A stretch of 16,780 nt of DNA from CAYOXD01 sp964407825 (GCA_964407825.1 CAYOXD010000063.1:1-16780), one strand, 5' to 3'; positions 5,537-12,866 are shown, counted from the first letter of the stretch. The notes: a model not told the origin generated them from the sequence alone. A program made the numbers and translations.

Positions 5537-7776
5537 TCCGCATCCGCAGAATCTTCGATGACACCCTGCCCGTCAATCAGGATACCCTCTCCCAGGTCAA
5601 GGACATTCTGCGGGCCCGGTTCAGCGCGGTATCGGCGGAGGAAATCGAGGGCATCGGTGAGAAGCTCCGCAATCCCTTCAAGCAGCGATTCCGGAGTGTT
5701 CTTATCGTGGCGGAAACTTTCCGGAACCGGGTGCTCGGCTTCGCCCTGCTGCTCGTGGAACCGGACATCGGGTTCTGTTACCTCGACTGGATCGCCACCA
5801 TCGGCAACCGGGGCGGGGTGGGCGGCGCCCTCTACGAGCGGGTGCGTCAGGAGGCCGAGGCCCTGGGATCGGCGGGGCTCTTTTTCGAATGCCTTCCGGA
5901 TGATGCCGCCATTTGCCCGGACGGGGTCGCACTGAAAGAGAACCGTCGAAGACTGCGCTTCTACGAACGCTACGGCGCCCGTCCCATCATCCACACGAGC
6001 TACGAGACGCCCGTCAGACCGGGCGATATTTGCCCCCCCTACCTGGTTTACGATGGACTGTCCAGGCAGCGGGATCTGAAACCCGCCTTTATCCGAAAGG
6101 TGGTTCAGGCGGTTCTCGAGCGCAAATATGCGGACTATTGCCCGCCGGACTATATCCGGAAGGTGGTTGGCTCCATCAGGGAAAACCCGGTTCAGCTTCG
6201 GCCCTTTCGCTACATCAAGCCCGAAGCGGTCCGGCCCCAGGTCCCCTCTTCCCCGGCCGAACGGATGGGGCTGGTGGTCAGTGAGCGCCACGAAATTCAC
6301 CACGTGCATGAACGGGGCTATGTGGAGTCCCCCGTCCGGGTGCACAGCATCCTCTCGGTGCTGCGCCAAAGCAGTCTCTTTGATACCATCAAACCCCGCA
6401 ACTTCCCGGACAAGCATATCCTCGCGGTCCATGACCGGGGATTCGTGGCGTACCTTCGTCGGGCCTGCCACGAGGTGCCGGAGGGCAAATCTCTCTACCC
6501 CTATGTATTTCCCATCCGAAACCGCACCCGCCCCCCTCTGGAGCGTTCGGTCCTGGCCGGCTATTACTGCATCGACACCTTCACCCCCCTGAATCCCAGC
6601 GCCTTCCAGGCGGCCCGTCACGCAGTGGACTGCACCCTCACGGCCGCAAAAGGCATCCTTGACGGCCGCCGCATCTGCTACGCCCTGGTGCGCCCCCCTG
6701 GTCATCACGCGGAGCGCGGCACCTTCGGCGGGTTCTGCTATTTCAACAATGTCGCCATTGCGACCCAATACCTCAGAACCTATGGCCGGGTAGCGATCCT
6801 GGACATCGATTACCACCACGGCAACGGCCAGGAGAACATCTTCTACGAGCGATCGGACGTGCTCACGGTCTCCATCCACGGCGATCCGGCATTCGCTTAT
6901 CCCTACTTCTCAGGGTTCATGGAGGACACGGGCGCGGGCGACGCCGAGGGCTTCAATTTGAACCTTCCCCTACCGGAGTTCGTGAATGGCCCGGCCCATC
7001 GGGCGGCCCTGGCCCGGGCGCTGGAAAGGATCAGGGACTTCCGGCCCGCCTTCCTGGTGGTGGCCTTTGGACTCGACACGGCCAAGGGGGATCCCACCGG
7101 CACCTGGTCCCTGAGGGGCAAGGACTTCGAAACCAACGGACGGATGATCGGTCAACTGGGTCTTCCCACCCTGGTGGTCCAGGAAGGCGGGTACAGAACG
7201 CGGACCCTGGGCGCCTATGCCCTTCGGTTTTTAACCGGTCTTTCCGCCACGGGGTTCCAGATCGCCATGGATCCGGAACCCCACCGGGAACAGCTACAGG
7301 GGCTGTCCATCAGGTCCACGGTGGCTCCCCGGGACATGACCGCCATCGAAAATCTGTTGAGGGTAACCGGCTTTTTCACGCCGGAAGAGGTCAAGGTGGC
7401 CCTGGAACTGGTGCAAACCCGCCTGGACATCGGCGACGCCAGCGGATATTACTTCCTCCTGGCGGAGCGATACGGCCGGCTGGCGGGCTACGCCTGTTAC
7501 GGCCCCATCGCCTGCACCACCTCCTCCTTCGATCTATTCTGGATCGCCGTTCATCCGGATTTCCAGAGCCGGGGTCTGGGGAGCCATCTCCTGATCGAGG
7601 TGGAGAAAAATATCCGGGAGGCCGGCGGCACCAGGCTCTATGTGGAGACTTCCCAGCGGGTTCAGTACGCGGGCACCCGGGCCTTCTACGAGCGGCACGG
7701 CTACCGGGTCGCCTCCGTCCTGGAGGACTTCTACGGCCCTGGGGACGCGCGGGCGACCTATTTGAAGGTTTTATAG
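5533..7776 (+). CDS. GNAT acetyltransferase - HDAC/acetylpolyamine amidohydrolase - GNAT acetyltransferase fusion
   Basis: This 747-residue cytoplasmic protein carries three enzymes. Residues ~1-165: GNAT fold with acetyl-CoA loop NRGGVGGALYERV (92-104). Residues ~165-250: linker. Residues ~250-585: class II-like histone deacetylase fold closest by eye to acetylpolyamine amidohydrolase, with RPPGHHA (His391/His392), DIDYHHGNGQ (zinc ligands Asp426 and His428), SIHGDPAFAYPYFSG, zinc ligand Asp515 in FGLDTAKGDP and catalytic Tyr554 in QEGGY. Residues ~590-747: second GNAT with VHPDFQSRGLGSHLL (acetyl-CoA loop Gln678-Gly683) and FYERHGY. All key deacetylase residues are intact, so it should be active. 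The start ATG overlaps the ligase stop (ATGA). Known biology: APAH enzymes deacetylate acetylated polyamines or lysine-like amines, and a GNAT (AblB) acetylates beta-lysine in osmolyte synthesis. Inference: acetylation and deacetylation of a beta-lysine product. A histone-like protein target, such as the HU gene next door, is possible but less likely. Confidence 0.88.
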   Translation: MIRIRRIFDDTLPVNQDTLSQVKDILRARFSAVSAEEIEGIGEKLRNPFKQRFRSVLIVAETFRNRVLGFALLLVEPDIGFCYLDWIATIGNRGGVGGALYERVRQEAEALGSAGLFFECLPDDAAICPDGVALKENRRRLRFYERYGARPIIHTSYETPVRPGDICPPYLVYDGLSRQRDLKPAFIRKVVQAVLERKYADYCPPDYIRKVVGSIRENPVQLRPFRYIKPEAVRPQVPSSPAERMGLVVSERHEIHHVHERGYVESPVRVHSILSVLRQSSLFDTIKPRNFPDKHILAVHDRGFVAYLRRACHEVPEGKSLYPYVFPIRNRTRPPLERSVLAGYYCIDTFTPLNPSAFQAARHAVDCTLTAAKGILDGRRICYALVRPPGHHAERGTFGGFCYFNNVAIATQYLRTYGRVAILDIDYHHGNGQENIFYERSDVLTVSIHGDPAFAYPYFSGFMEDTGAGDAEGFNLNLPLPEFVNGPAHRAALARALERIRDFRPAFLVVAFGLDTAKGDPTGTWSLRGKDFETNGRMIGQLGLPTLVVQEGGYRTRTLGAYALRFLTGLSATGFQIAMDPEPHREQLQGLSIRSTVAPRDMTAIENLLRVTGFFTPEEVKVALELVQTRLDIGDASGYYFLLAERYGRLAGYACYGPIACTTSSFDLFWIAVHPDFQSRGLGSHLLIEVEKNIREAGGTRLYVETSQRVQYAGTRAFYERHGYRVASVLEDFYGPGDARATYLKVL

Positions 7777-7873
7777 GCTGGGTGCCGTTTTTTTGTTGCT
7801 TTTCAATTTGAGTCGCCTTATTTTGCCTGCAATCGCTTGCTTCAACCTAACATTTCTCAAGGGGGGAGAACTT

Positions 7874-8146
7874 ATGACCAAAGCAGAACTGCTTGAACAA
7901 ATGGCCGGTGATGCCGAAATTTCAAAAGCGGCTGCCAATGATGCGCTGAACGCTTTGATCGACGGCATCATCTCATCGCTGAAAACGGACCAGGGCAAGG
8001 TTACCTTGACAGGCTTCGGGACCTTTTCCATAAGTCACCGCAAGGCCCGGAAAGGCCGCAACCCGCAAACCGGCAAAGAAATCAAGATTGCGGCATCCTC
8101 TACGGTGAAATTCAAACCGGGGAAAAAGTTAAAAGAAGCTGTTTAA
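7874..8146 (+). CDS. hup: HU-family DNA-binding protein
   Basis: This 90-residue basic nucleoid protein binds and bends DNA as a dimer. Seen: MTKAELLEQMAGDAEISKAAANDAL (helical dimerisation part), the hinge GKVTLTGFGTFSISHRKARKGRNPQTGKEI, which is the classic HU/IHF signature, and the C-terminal TVKFKPGKKLKEAV. Length is standard. It could be HU rather than IHF, because GRNPQTGKEI and KPGKKLKEAV are HU-like. The ATG at 7874 follows a strong GGGGGGAG ribosome-binding site; an in-frame upstream ATG (7793) has none. It lies 97 bases after the acetyltransferase/deacetylase fusion gene and probably has its own promoter in the AT-rich gap, though I cannot pick boxes with confidence. A strong hairpin follows its stop. 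Confidence 0.94.
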   Translation: MTKAELLEQMAGDAEISKAAANDALNALIDGIISSLKTDQGKVTLTGFGTFSISHRKARKGRNPQTGKEIKIAASSTVKFKPGKKLKEAV

Positions 8147-8158
8147 AAGGGCTTGGCA

Positions 8159-8194
8159 CCAACGGGCGGGGAGGGACACAGCACCGCCCGTTGG
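8159..8194 (+). terminator. Strong hairpin after the HU gene, without a T-tract
   Basis: A perfect 11-bp stem pairs CCAACGGGCGG (8159-8169) with CCGCCCGTTGG (8184-8194) around a 14-base loop, 12 bases after the HU stop and between convergent genes. It is not followed by a run of Ts on either strand, so it may act as a Rho-independent-like pause site, an mRNA 3'-end stabiliser or a Rho-linked end rather than a canonical intrinsic terminator. Confidence 0.45.
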
Positions 8195-8308
8195 CGGCAC
8201 CCTCCGCCCAGCACCGCCTATCATTCACAAACCACGGCACCGGCACGCCAACCAGGCCCGCGCTGGCCCGCGCCCCGGCATTAGCACCCCCTCCTCTCCC
8301 CCCAAAAC

Positions 8309-9001
8309 CTATCGCGCCCCCACATACCGCAAAATCGCCCTGAAAAGGGAGGCGCTGTGACTCAGCTGCCGATAGGCCTCCTGTCGGGTGAGGATTCGGT
8401 CTTGCGCCTCGAGCCGATGTTCGAGGGTGATGCTGAGATTGGCGATCCGTGCAATCTCCGCCACCAACCGGGCTTCGGAGTCTATACGGATGGGGTAGCA
8501 CCTGATCTTCCGGGTCAGGGCCGCCAACCCCTCCCCATTGACGAATGCCTCGATTTCCTGGTGATGCCGCCGATTGAATTCCATGGCGGGCGTATTGTGC
8601 AGGGGCATGGAAAGATCCCCCACGTAATGGGCGCAGAGGGCCAGGTGATAGGCGGCATATTTGCCCCTCCGGGTCGTGGCGATATAGTCTCGCACCGAAT
8701 GAACGATGGCGCCGTATAGATGCCCTTCCGGATCCACTCGGTTGTACCGGTCGATCTGGGCCCTGACGAGCGCGGGGGTCACCCGGGTGCCGACGGGGGT
8801 GTTGGAGAAATGGTTGTCGGCTTCCCTTACTCCCATCTTGATTTTCAGCATGTCGGCGCCGGCTGCGTTGAACCATTTGGAATAGCCGGCCGCCTTGGCA
8901 ATCGCCAGATGCGTCTCGTCATACCACGCCCACGCGGAAGCGGACAGCCCCAATACGGCGGCAAGGGTCCATGCAGCGATAGGATAGAGCACCCGTCCCA
9001 T
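8309..9001 (-). CDS. Secreted zinc-dependent phospholipase C / S1-P1 nuclease superfamily protein
   Basis: This 230-residue protein has a signal peptide (MGRVLYPIAAWTLAAVLGLSA) that should be cut after SAWA at residue 25, making Trp26 the new N-terminus. That is diagnostic: in zinc phospholipase C and S1/P1 nuclease the mature Trp1 itself binds zinc. The next expected ligand of P1 nuclease, His at mature position 6, is His31 here. Further likely ligands are Asp62, His101 or His94, His125 and Asp129 in HYVGD, His135 in SMPLHN, and His147-x3-Glu151. The HxxxE ending is more like phospholipase C, whereas S1/P1 nucleases end in HxxxD. It should act in the periplasm or outside the cell on phosphodiesters; the substrate is not decided. 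Start: the ATG at 9001 has GGAAGGAGG 7 bases before it, better than the in-frame ATG at 9088, which would spoil the signal peptide. Confidence 0.8.
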   Translation of the reverse strand: MGRVLYPIAAWTLAAVLGLSASAWAWYDETHLAIAKAAGYSKWFNAAGADMLKIKMGVREADNHFSNTPVGTRVTPALVRAQIDRYNRVDPEGHLYGAIVHSVRDYIATTRRGKYAAYHLALCAHYVGDLSMPLHNTPAMEFNRRHHQEIEAFVNGEGLAALTRKIRCYPIRIDSEARLVAEIARIANLSITLEHRLEAQDRILTRQEAYRQLSHSASLFRAILRYVGAR

Positions 9002-9130
9002 TCCAAGGCCTCCTTCCGGCGTCCGATGCACGGCGTTCGGATAGTTTCCCAATCCGGCCGTGTCGGAAGTTTTTAGATTTTTAGCCATTCAATCTGAGCG
9101 TTTATCTCTCACCTGCGTATTTACCAGGGG

Positions 9131-9197
9131 CGGTATCGGTATCGGAACATAAATTGATAGCGCCATTCGATACCGATACCGATTTCGATCCCGATAG
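9131..9197. repeat. Hexamer repeat block with 14-bp inverted repeat
   Basis: CGGTATCGGTATCG at 9131-9144 is exactly complementary to CGATACCGATACCG at 9168-9181, across a 23-base loop. The right arm is the beginning of five consecutive 6-base units of the form CGATNN (9168-9197, no gaps). The left arm is the same unit in reverse orientation. Transcribed RNA from either strand could form a 14-bp stem. Confidence 0.7.
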
Positions 9198-9288
9198 TCA
9201 ATTCTGGGGGACAGGCGCTCGGATTGAATCAGCGGTTTGCGTTCTCCTCTGCCGATTGCGCATGTCCGCCCCCCATCTGTCACCCTTT

Positions 9289-9318
9289 CGATCCCGGTTC
9301 CGACCCCGACACCGATTT
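9289..9318 (+). repeat. Second degenerate hexamer repeat block
   Basis: Five contiguous 6-base units of the type CGRYNN (for example CGATCC, CGGTTC, CGACAC) occupy these 30 bases. They share the period and the CGAT/CGAC core with the block at 9168-9197, 91 bases away, and run in the same orientation. The units have diverged, so this looks like an old tandem expansion. Confidence 0.55.
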
Positions 9319-9416
9319 TTCCCCGAGTATGGGCTTTCTTGAGATGGATTTAAGCCGGGAAATGGAGTAGATTATTCACAGATTCAGTCCATACCGAAAG
9401 AGAGGGAGAAGGTACG

Positions 9417-10949
9417 GTGGACCTGCTTCAATCCTGCGATGACGTGGCGCTGCTGCTCTCGGTCATGCCGCGGCATATCCGGGAGGCCCTGGAAGGCGCC
9501 CGGGACCGGGACCGCCTGCTGGAAGTGATACTGGACCTGGGACGGCTTCCGGAGGCACGCTACCCGGACCGTAGGGTGGCGCTTTCCGATGGCGGCGTCT
9601 CCAGGGAAGAAATCGATCAGGTGGTCAACCGTCTGGGCGCCTTTACCGCCGACAACCGGGCCGGCATCGAAAGGACCCTGCACCGGATTTCGGCCATCCG
9701 AAACCGGGTGGGGACCATTATCGGGCTTACCTGCCGGGTGGGACGGGCCGTTTACGGCACGGTGGACATCCTGCGCGACGTGATCGAAGGCGGAAAATCC
9801 CTTCTGCTCCTGGGCCGTCCCGGGGTGGGCAAAACCACCCTGTTGCGGGAATCGGCCCGGGTGCTCGCCGACGATCTGGGGAAGCGGGTGGTCATCGTGG
9901 ACACCTCCAACGAAATCGGCGGGGACGGGGACATTCCCCATCCGGGAATCGGCCGGGCCCGGCGAATGCAGGTACCCTCCCCCGATCGCCAGCATGCGGT
10001 CATGATCGAGGCGGTCGAAAACCACATGCCCGAAGTGATCGTCATCGACGAGATCGGAACCACGGCCGAAGCCCTTGCCTCCCGCACCATCGCCGAGCGC
10101 GGCGTTCAGCTGATCGCCACGGCTCACGGCAACACCCTGGAAAACCTGCTTCAGAATCCGACCCTTTCCGACCTGGTGGGCGGCATCCAGGCGGTCACCC
10201 TCTCGGACGAGGAGGCCAGGCGGCGGGGAACTCAGAAAACCGTTCTGGAACGAAAGGCCCCGCCTACCTTCAACGTGCTCGTGGAGATTCAGGACAGGGA
10301 CCGGCTTGCCATTCATCATAAAGTATCGGCCATTGTGGACGCCCATTTGCGGGGCACTGTCCTGGCCCCGGAGCTGCGGGTGCGCCTGGAGGGCGGCAAG
10401 GTGGAGATCCAAAGGGGTGACCCCCCAACGCAGGAACAGCCCATAAATGAAGGGCTCGATCCGGGCCAGCCGCCTCCGCTCCCTGCCAGAAAAAGGCGAA
10501 GACCCGTTCGGGTCTTCACCTACGGCATCAGCCGCAGTCGGCTGGAGCGGGCCGTAGACAAGTTCCAGGCGCCCATGCGGGTGGTGGAGGAGATCGAGCG
10601 GGCTGACGTGGTGCTGACCCTCAAGTCCCAGCTCAAGCGTCAACCCCGGCGAATCCGGGTCCTACAAGGCCGGGGAATCCCCTTCCATGTGATCCGTGGA
10701 AACACGGTGACCCAAATGGAACACTTTCTGCGGGAGCTCTTCGGTGAGGACCTCGACGGCAGGGCCATGGCCCTCAGGGAAGCCGAAGAGGCGGTGGGGG
10801 AGGTCTATGAAGGCGGGGTGTCCGTGGAGCTCTCGCCCCGGCCGGGGCATCTGCGCTTTCTCCAGCACCAGGTTGCGGAGCGCTACGGCCTGACCTCGGA
10901 AAGCAAGGGCAGCGAGCCATATCGGCGGGTGGTCATCGTTCCCCTGTAG
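9417..10949 (+). CDS. Ycf45/SpoIIIAA-like AAA ATPase with C-terminal R3H domain
   Basis: This 510-residue cytoplasmic protein belongs to the R3H single-stranded nucleic-acid-binding ATPase family related to chloroplast Ycf45 and resembling SpoIIIAA. Walker A is GRPGVGKTT (residues 133-141), Walker B EVIVIDEIG (206-214), followed by a sensor-like segment LIATAHGNTLENLLQNP. The N-terminal ~110 residues contain the family region VSREEIDQVVNRLGAF. After the ATPase come a charged linker (~340-360), a region with VFTYGISRSRLERAV, and at the C-terminus an R3H domain: Arg480-x3-His484 (RFLQH), then YGLTSESKGSEPYRRVVI. The domain order is typical. The start is GTG at 9417, 8 bases after GGGAG. A kinase-like gene follows 59 bases downstream. 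The cellular role of this family is not established; nucleic-acid-dependent ATPase activity is a family-level expectation. Confidence 0.85.
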   Translation: MDLLQSCDDVALLLSVMPRHIREALEGARDRDRLLEVILDLGRLPEARYPDRRVALSDGGVSREEIDQVVNRLGAFTADNRAGIERTLHRISAIRNRVGTIIGLTCRVGRAVYGTVDILRDVIEGGKSLLLLGRPGVGKTTLLRESARVLADDLGKRVVIVDTSNEIGGDGDIPHPGIGRARRMQVPSPDRQHAVMIEAVENHMPEVIVIDEIGTTAEALASRTIAERGVQLIATAHGNTLENLLQNPTLSDLVGGIQAVTLSDEEARRRGTQKTVLERKAPPTFNVLVEIQDRDRLAIHHKVSAIVDAHLRGTVLAPELRVRLEGGKVEIQRGDPPTQEQPINEGLDPGQPPPLPARKRRRPVRVFTYGISRSRLERAVDKFQAPMRVVEEIERADVVLTLKSQLKRQPRRIRVLQGRGIPFHVIRGNTVTQMEHFLRELFGEDLDGRAMALREAEEAVGEVYEGGVSVELSPRPGHLRFLQHQVAERYGLTSESKGSEPYRRVVIVPL

Positions 10950-11008
10950 CCCCCTCCGATGCCCATCCTTCCAACACGCAGCCCATTGAGGACGACGGAC
11001 CATCACCC

Positions 11009-12649
11009 ATGACAACGATTTCAGACGCCATATTGAAACAATGGGCAAAAGACCTGTCTCCAGAGGTCCTGCGCGAAAAACTCAAGGCCCTGGCCGCCGG
11101 AATGGGAAACGAGGCTTTCGCCAATCGCGTTGCCCGTGAAATCGTCGAGCTAACCCAGCCCCACATGGCCATCCCCGATATCTACGCCCCTTACCGGCTG
11201 CTGGTGCGTGATGGTATCGTTTTTTTCCTCTCCCGGATCCATCATCAGCGGCTGGTGGACCTGGTGCTGGACCAGGCCGGGATGGACCCGTCCGCCCCTA
11301 CCGAGGAGCGGCTCCTGGCCCTGGCCCAGCGGTTTCCCACCCTTCACAAGCTGGGACAGATCATCGCCCGCAATCCGGCCATCGATCCGGTGGTCAAGCA
11401 CTGGCTCGTTCGCCTGGAACATGGCCATTATGGCACCCCCCGGAAACGCCTGCTGCAGCGAATCCACCGGCAACTGAAAAAGAGCGCCGGCCGAAGTCAT
11501 CTCCACATACAACCGACCCTTCTGGCCGAGGCCAGCGTGGGTGCCGTCTTTCCCTTCCTTTGGGCTCCCTCCCCAGCCGGGGAGCAGATCCAGGGGGTCT
11601 TCAAGATTCTCAAGCCCCATATCCGAAGGCACCTGAGCGAAGAATTGGCAGTTCTGGAGCTGACAGCCGCCTTCTTTGAGCGCAACCGGGCCCGCTACCC
11701 ACTCCGGGACTTTCAATTCCTGGAAATATTTCACTCTGTCAGGGATATGCTGGTCCGGGAAATCGATTTGTCCGCCGAGCAGCGCCATCTGCTGGAAGCC
11801 GCGCGCTTTTACAGCGATATGGACGCTATCCGCATTCCGCGACTCCTGCCTTTCGGTACCGATGAGATGACCGCCATGGGGTATCTGCACGGTCCCCGGA
11901 TAACCGATGCGCACATGACATCGGAGCAGCGCCGATACATCGCCGGCATCCTGTTCGAGGCGCTCGTTTGCAGGCCCCTATTCTCCAGGGACGAGCCGGC
12001 TCTCTTCCATGGCGACCCCCATGCCGGCAACATCCTGGCCGTCAGGGGTGCCCCCGGGGAGCCCCCCCGGATCGCTCTGCTGGACTGGAGTCTGGCCGGC
12101 AGGTTGGAAAAACCTGATCGGGTCCGGACTGTTCAGCTGATCCAGGCCCTCTATAAGCGGGACCTCAACGGCATCTGCAATGCCGTCCTGGCCCTTGCCG
12201 CGCCTGGCCCTCAGGGCGGCCCCATCCCGAGGCCAAGGCTCCGCAATCGCGTCATCGAATGGATTCAGTCGCCTTCGTTCGTCCGGGCGGCCCTGATGAA
12301 AAAGGCTTTTCAGCTCCTGGAAACCCTTTCCCAGGAGGGGGTGGTATTTCCGGCAGAGCTCATGCTTTTTCGAAAGGGGATCTTCACCCTCGAAGGGGTT
12401 CTGAACGACCTGTGGCCCGCATTCGACATGGATGCCGCCGTCACCCGGTATCTCACGACCCTCATCACCCGGGAGGTCCCCGCACGGCTCGGCTATTTTT
12501 TCTTTCCCCTGGCGGACCGCCCGGAGAATTATCCAAGCCTGATCTCCAACCTGGAACTGCACTCCCTGATGATCCACCAGTCTACGGCCGCTCTCAAATC
12601 GGGCCTGCGGACCTGGGGCGACTTCCTAACTAAGGTTCAGTTGACTTGA
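11009..12649 (+). CDS. Divergent ABC1/UbiB-family atypical kinase-like protein
   Basis: This 546-residue protein has the UbiB/ADCK (ABC1) kinase-like fold, whose members support isoprenoid quinone synthesis or membrane lipid homeostasis. Seen in order: KLGQ (Lys114-Gln117, in HKLGQIIARNP), matching the family KxGQ motif; an alanine-loop equivalent AEASVGAVF (173-181), where typical members have AAAS-x-GQV; the beta-3 lysine Lys199 in GVFKILKP; HGDPHAGN (334-341), the catalytic-loop motif; and LLDWSLAG with Asp359 in place of DFG. The alanine-loop changes (Glu174 and Ala179) set it apart from housekeeping UbiB, which also usually has two C-terminal membrane helices that I do not see clearly. 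The ATG at 11009 has only GAGG some 17 bases upstream, so the start is uncertain. No ubiquinone or menaquinone gene is adjacent. Confidence 0.78.
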   Translation: MTTISDAILKQWAKDLSPEVLREKLKALAAGMGNEAFANRVAREIVELTQPHMAIPDIYAPYRLLVRDGIVFFLSRIHHQRLVDLVLDQAGMDPSAPTEERLLALAQRFPTLHKLGQIIARNPAIDPVVKHWLVRLEHGHYGTPRKRLLQRIHRQLKKSAGRSHLHIQPTLLAEASVGAVFPFLWAPSPAGEQIQGVFKILKPHIRRHLSEELAVLELTAAFFERNRARYPLRDFQFLEIFHSVRDMLVREIDLSAEQRHLLEAARFYSDMDAIRIPRLLPFGTDEMTAMGYLHGPRITDAHMTSEQRRYIAGILFEALVCRPLFSRDEPALFHGDPHAGNILAVRGAPGEPPRIALLDWSLAGRLEKPDRVRTVQLIQALYKRDLNGICNAVLALAAPGPQGGPIPRPRLRNRVIEWIQSPSFVRAALMKKAFQLLETLSQEGVVFPAELMLFRKGIFTLEGVLNDLWPAFDMDAAVTRYLTTLITREVPARLGYFFFPLADRPENYPSLISNLELHSLMIHQSTAALKSGLRTWGDFLTKVQLT

Positions 12650-12679
12650 GGGGGGTAAACCGTGGTATGATCAAATCAT
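12641..12679 (+). promoter_or_regulatory. Candidate promoter for the lactate-utilisation genes, with a small dyad
   Basis: TGGTATGAT at 12663-12671 is an extended -10 element (TGn plus TATGAT). TTGACT at 12641-12646 could be its -35, although the 19-base spacing is long and it overlaps the end of the upstream gene. The -10 overlaps a small inverted repeat, ATGAT (12667-12671) and ATCAT (12675-12679), which might be an operator half-site pair. This would give a leader of about 190 bases before the LUD-domain gene. Confidence 0.35.
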
Positions 12680-12814
12680 TCCAACGTACCGACCGTTCGT
12701 TTTTTTGCCTTCCGTCTTCCCAAGAACACGCGGCCGGATTCTTTTTTTTCGCTTTACCTAGGTCGCTGCTCTTTCATTGCATATAAGGCCGTCCCATTGC
12801 CGAAGAGGGGCTTG

Positions 12815-12848
12815 CCGTCAGGATCCGATCACCGTCAGGATCCGATCA
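12815..12848 (+). repeat. Perfect 17-bp tandem duplication
   Basis: CCGTCAGGATCCGATCA occurs twice head to tail (12815-12831 and 12832-12848) with no mismatch, ending 18 bases before the start of the LUD-domain gene and just upstream of its ribosome-binding site. Each unit contains GGATC. It may be a recent slippage duplication or a pair of direct binding sites in the leader. Confidence 0.75.
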
Positions 12849-12866
12849 AAGGATAAGGCCGCCGTC

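Larger units (their letters stand above)
9002..9416. other. Intergenic region with hexamer repeats
   Basis: These 415 bases between divergent genes contain no supported gene. Two short open frames exist (minus 9089-9283 and plus 9154-9342), but their translations merely echo the 6-base repeats as alternating dipeptides (RDRNRYRYR, FDTDTDFDPD) and have no ribosome-binding sites. Three repeat blocks are listed separately. Promoters for both flanking genes should lie here, but I cannot identify convincing boxes. Confidence 0.6.

Noticed and set aside
5236..6879. 547-residue open frame on the minus strand
   Set aside because: It is antisense to the ligase and the GNAT-deacetylase fusion, whose motifs are unmistakable, and shows no domain. 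It reflects GC-rich codon bias.
7776..7794. Intrinsic terminator after the fusion gene
   Set aside because: Seven Ts follow GGC-tgggt-GCC, but a 3-bp stem is too weak to call.
9131..9318. CRISPR array
   Set aside because: The repeats are 6 bases long, contiguous and degenerate, with no spacers and no cas genes.
9089..9342. Small proteins encoded across the hexamer repeats
   Set aside because: Their alternating dipeptides are a by-product of the 6-base period, and no start signal is visible.
9384..10643. 419-residue open frame on the minus strand
   Set aside because: It is antisense to the R3H ATPase gene with Walker A and B motifs; no recognisable protein and no ribosome-binding site.
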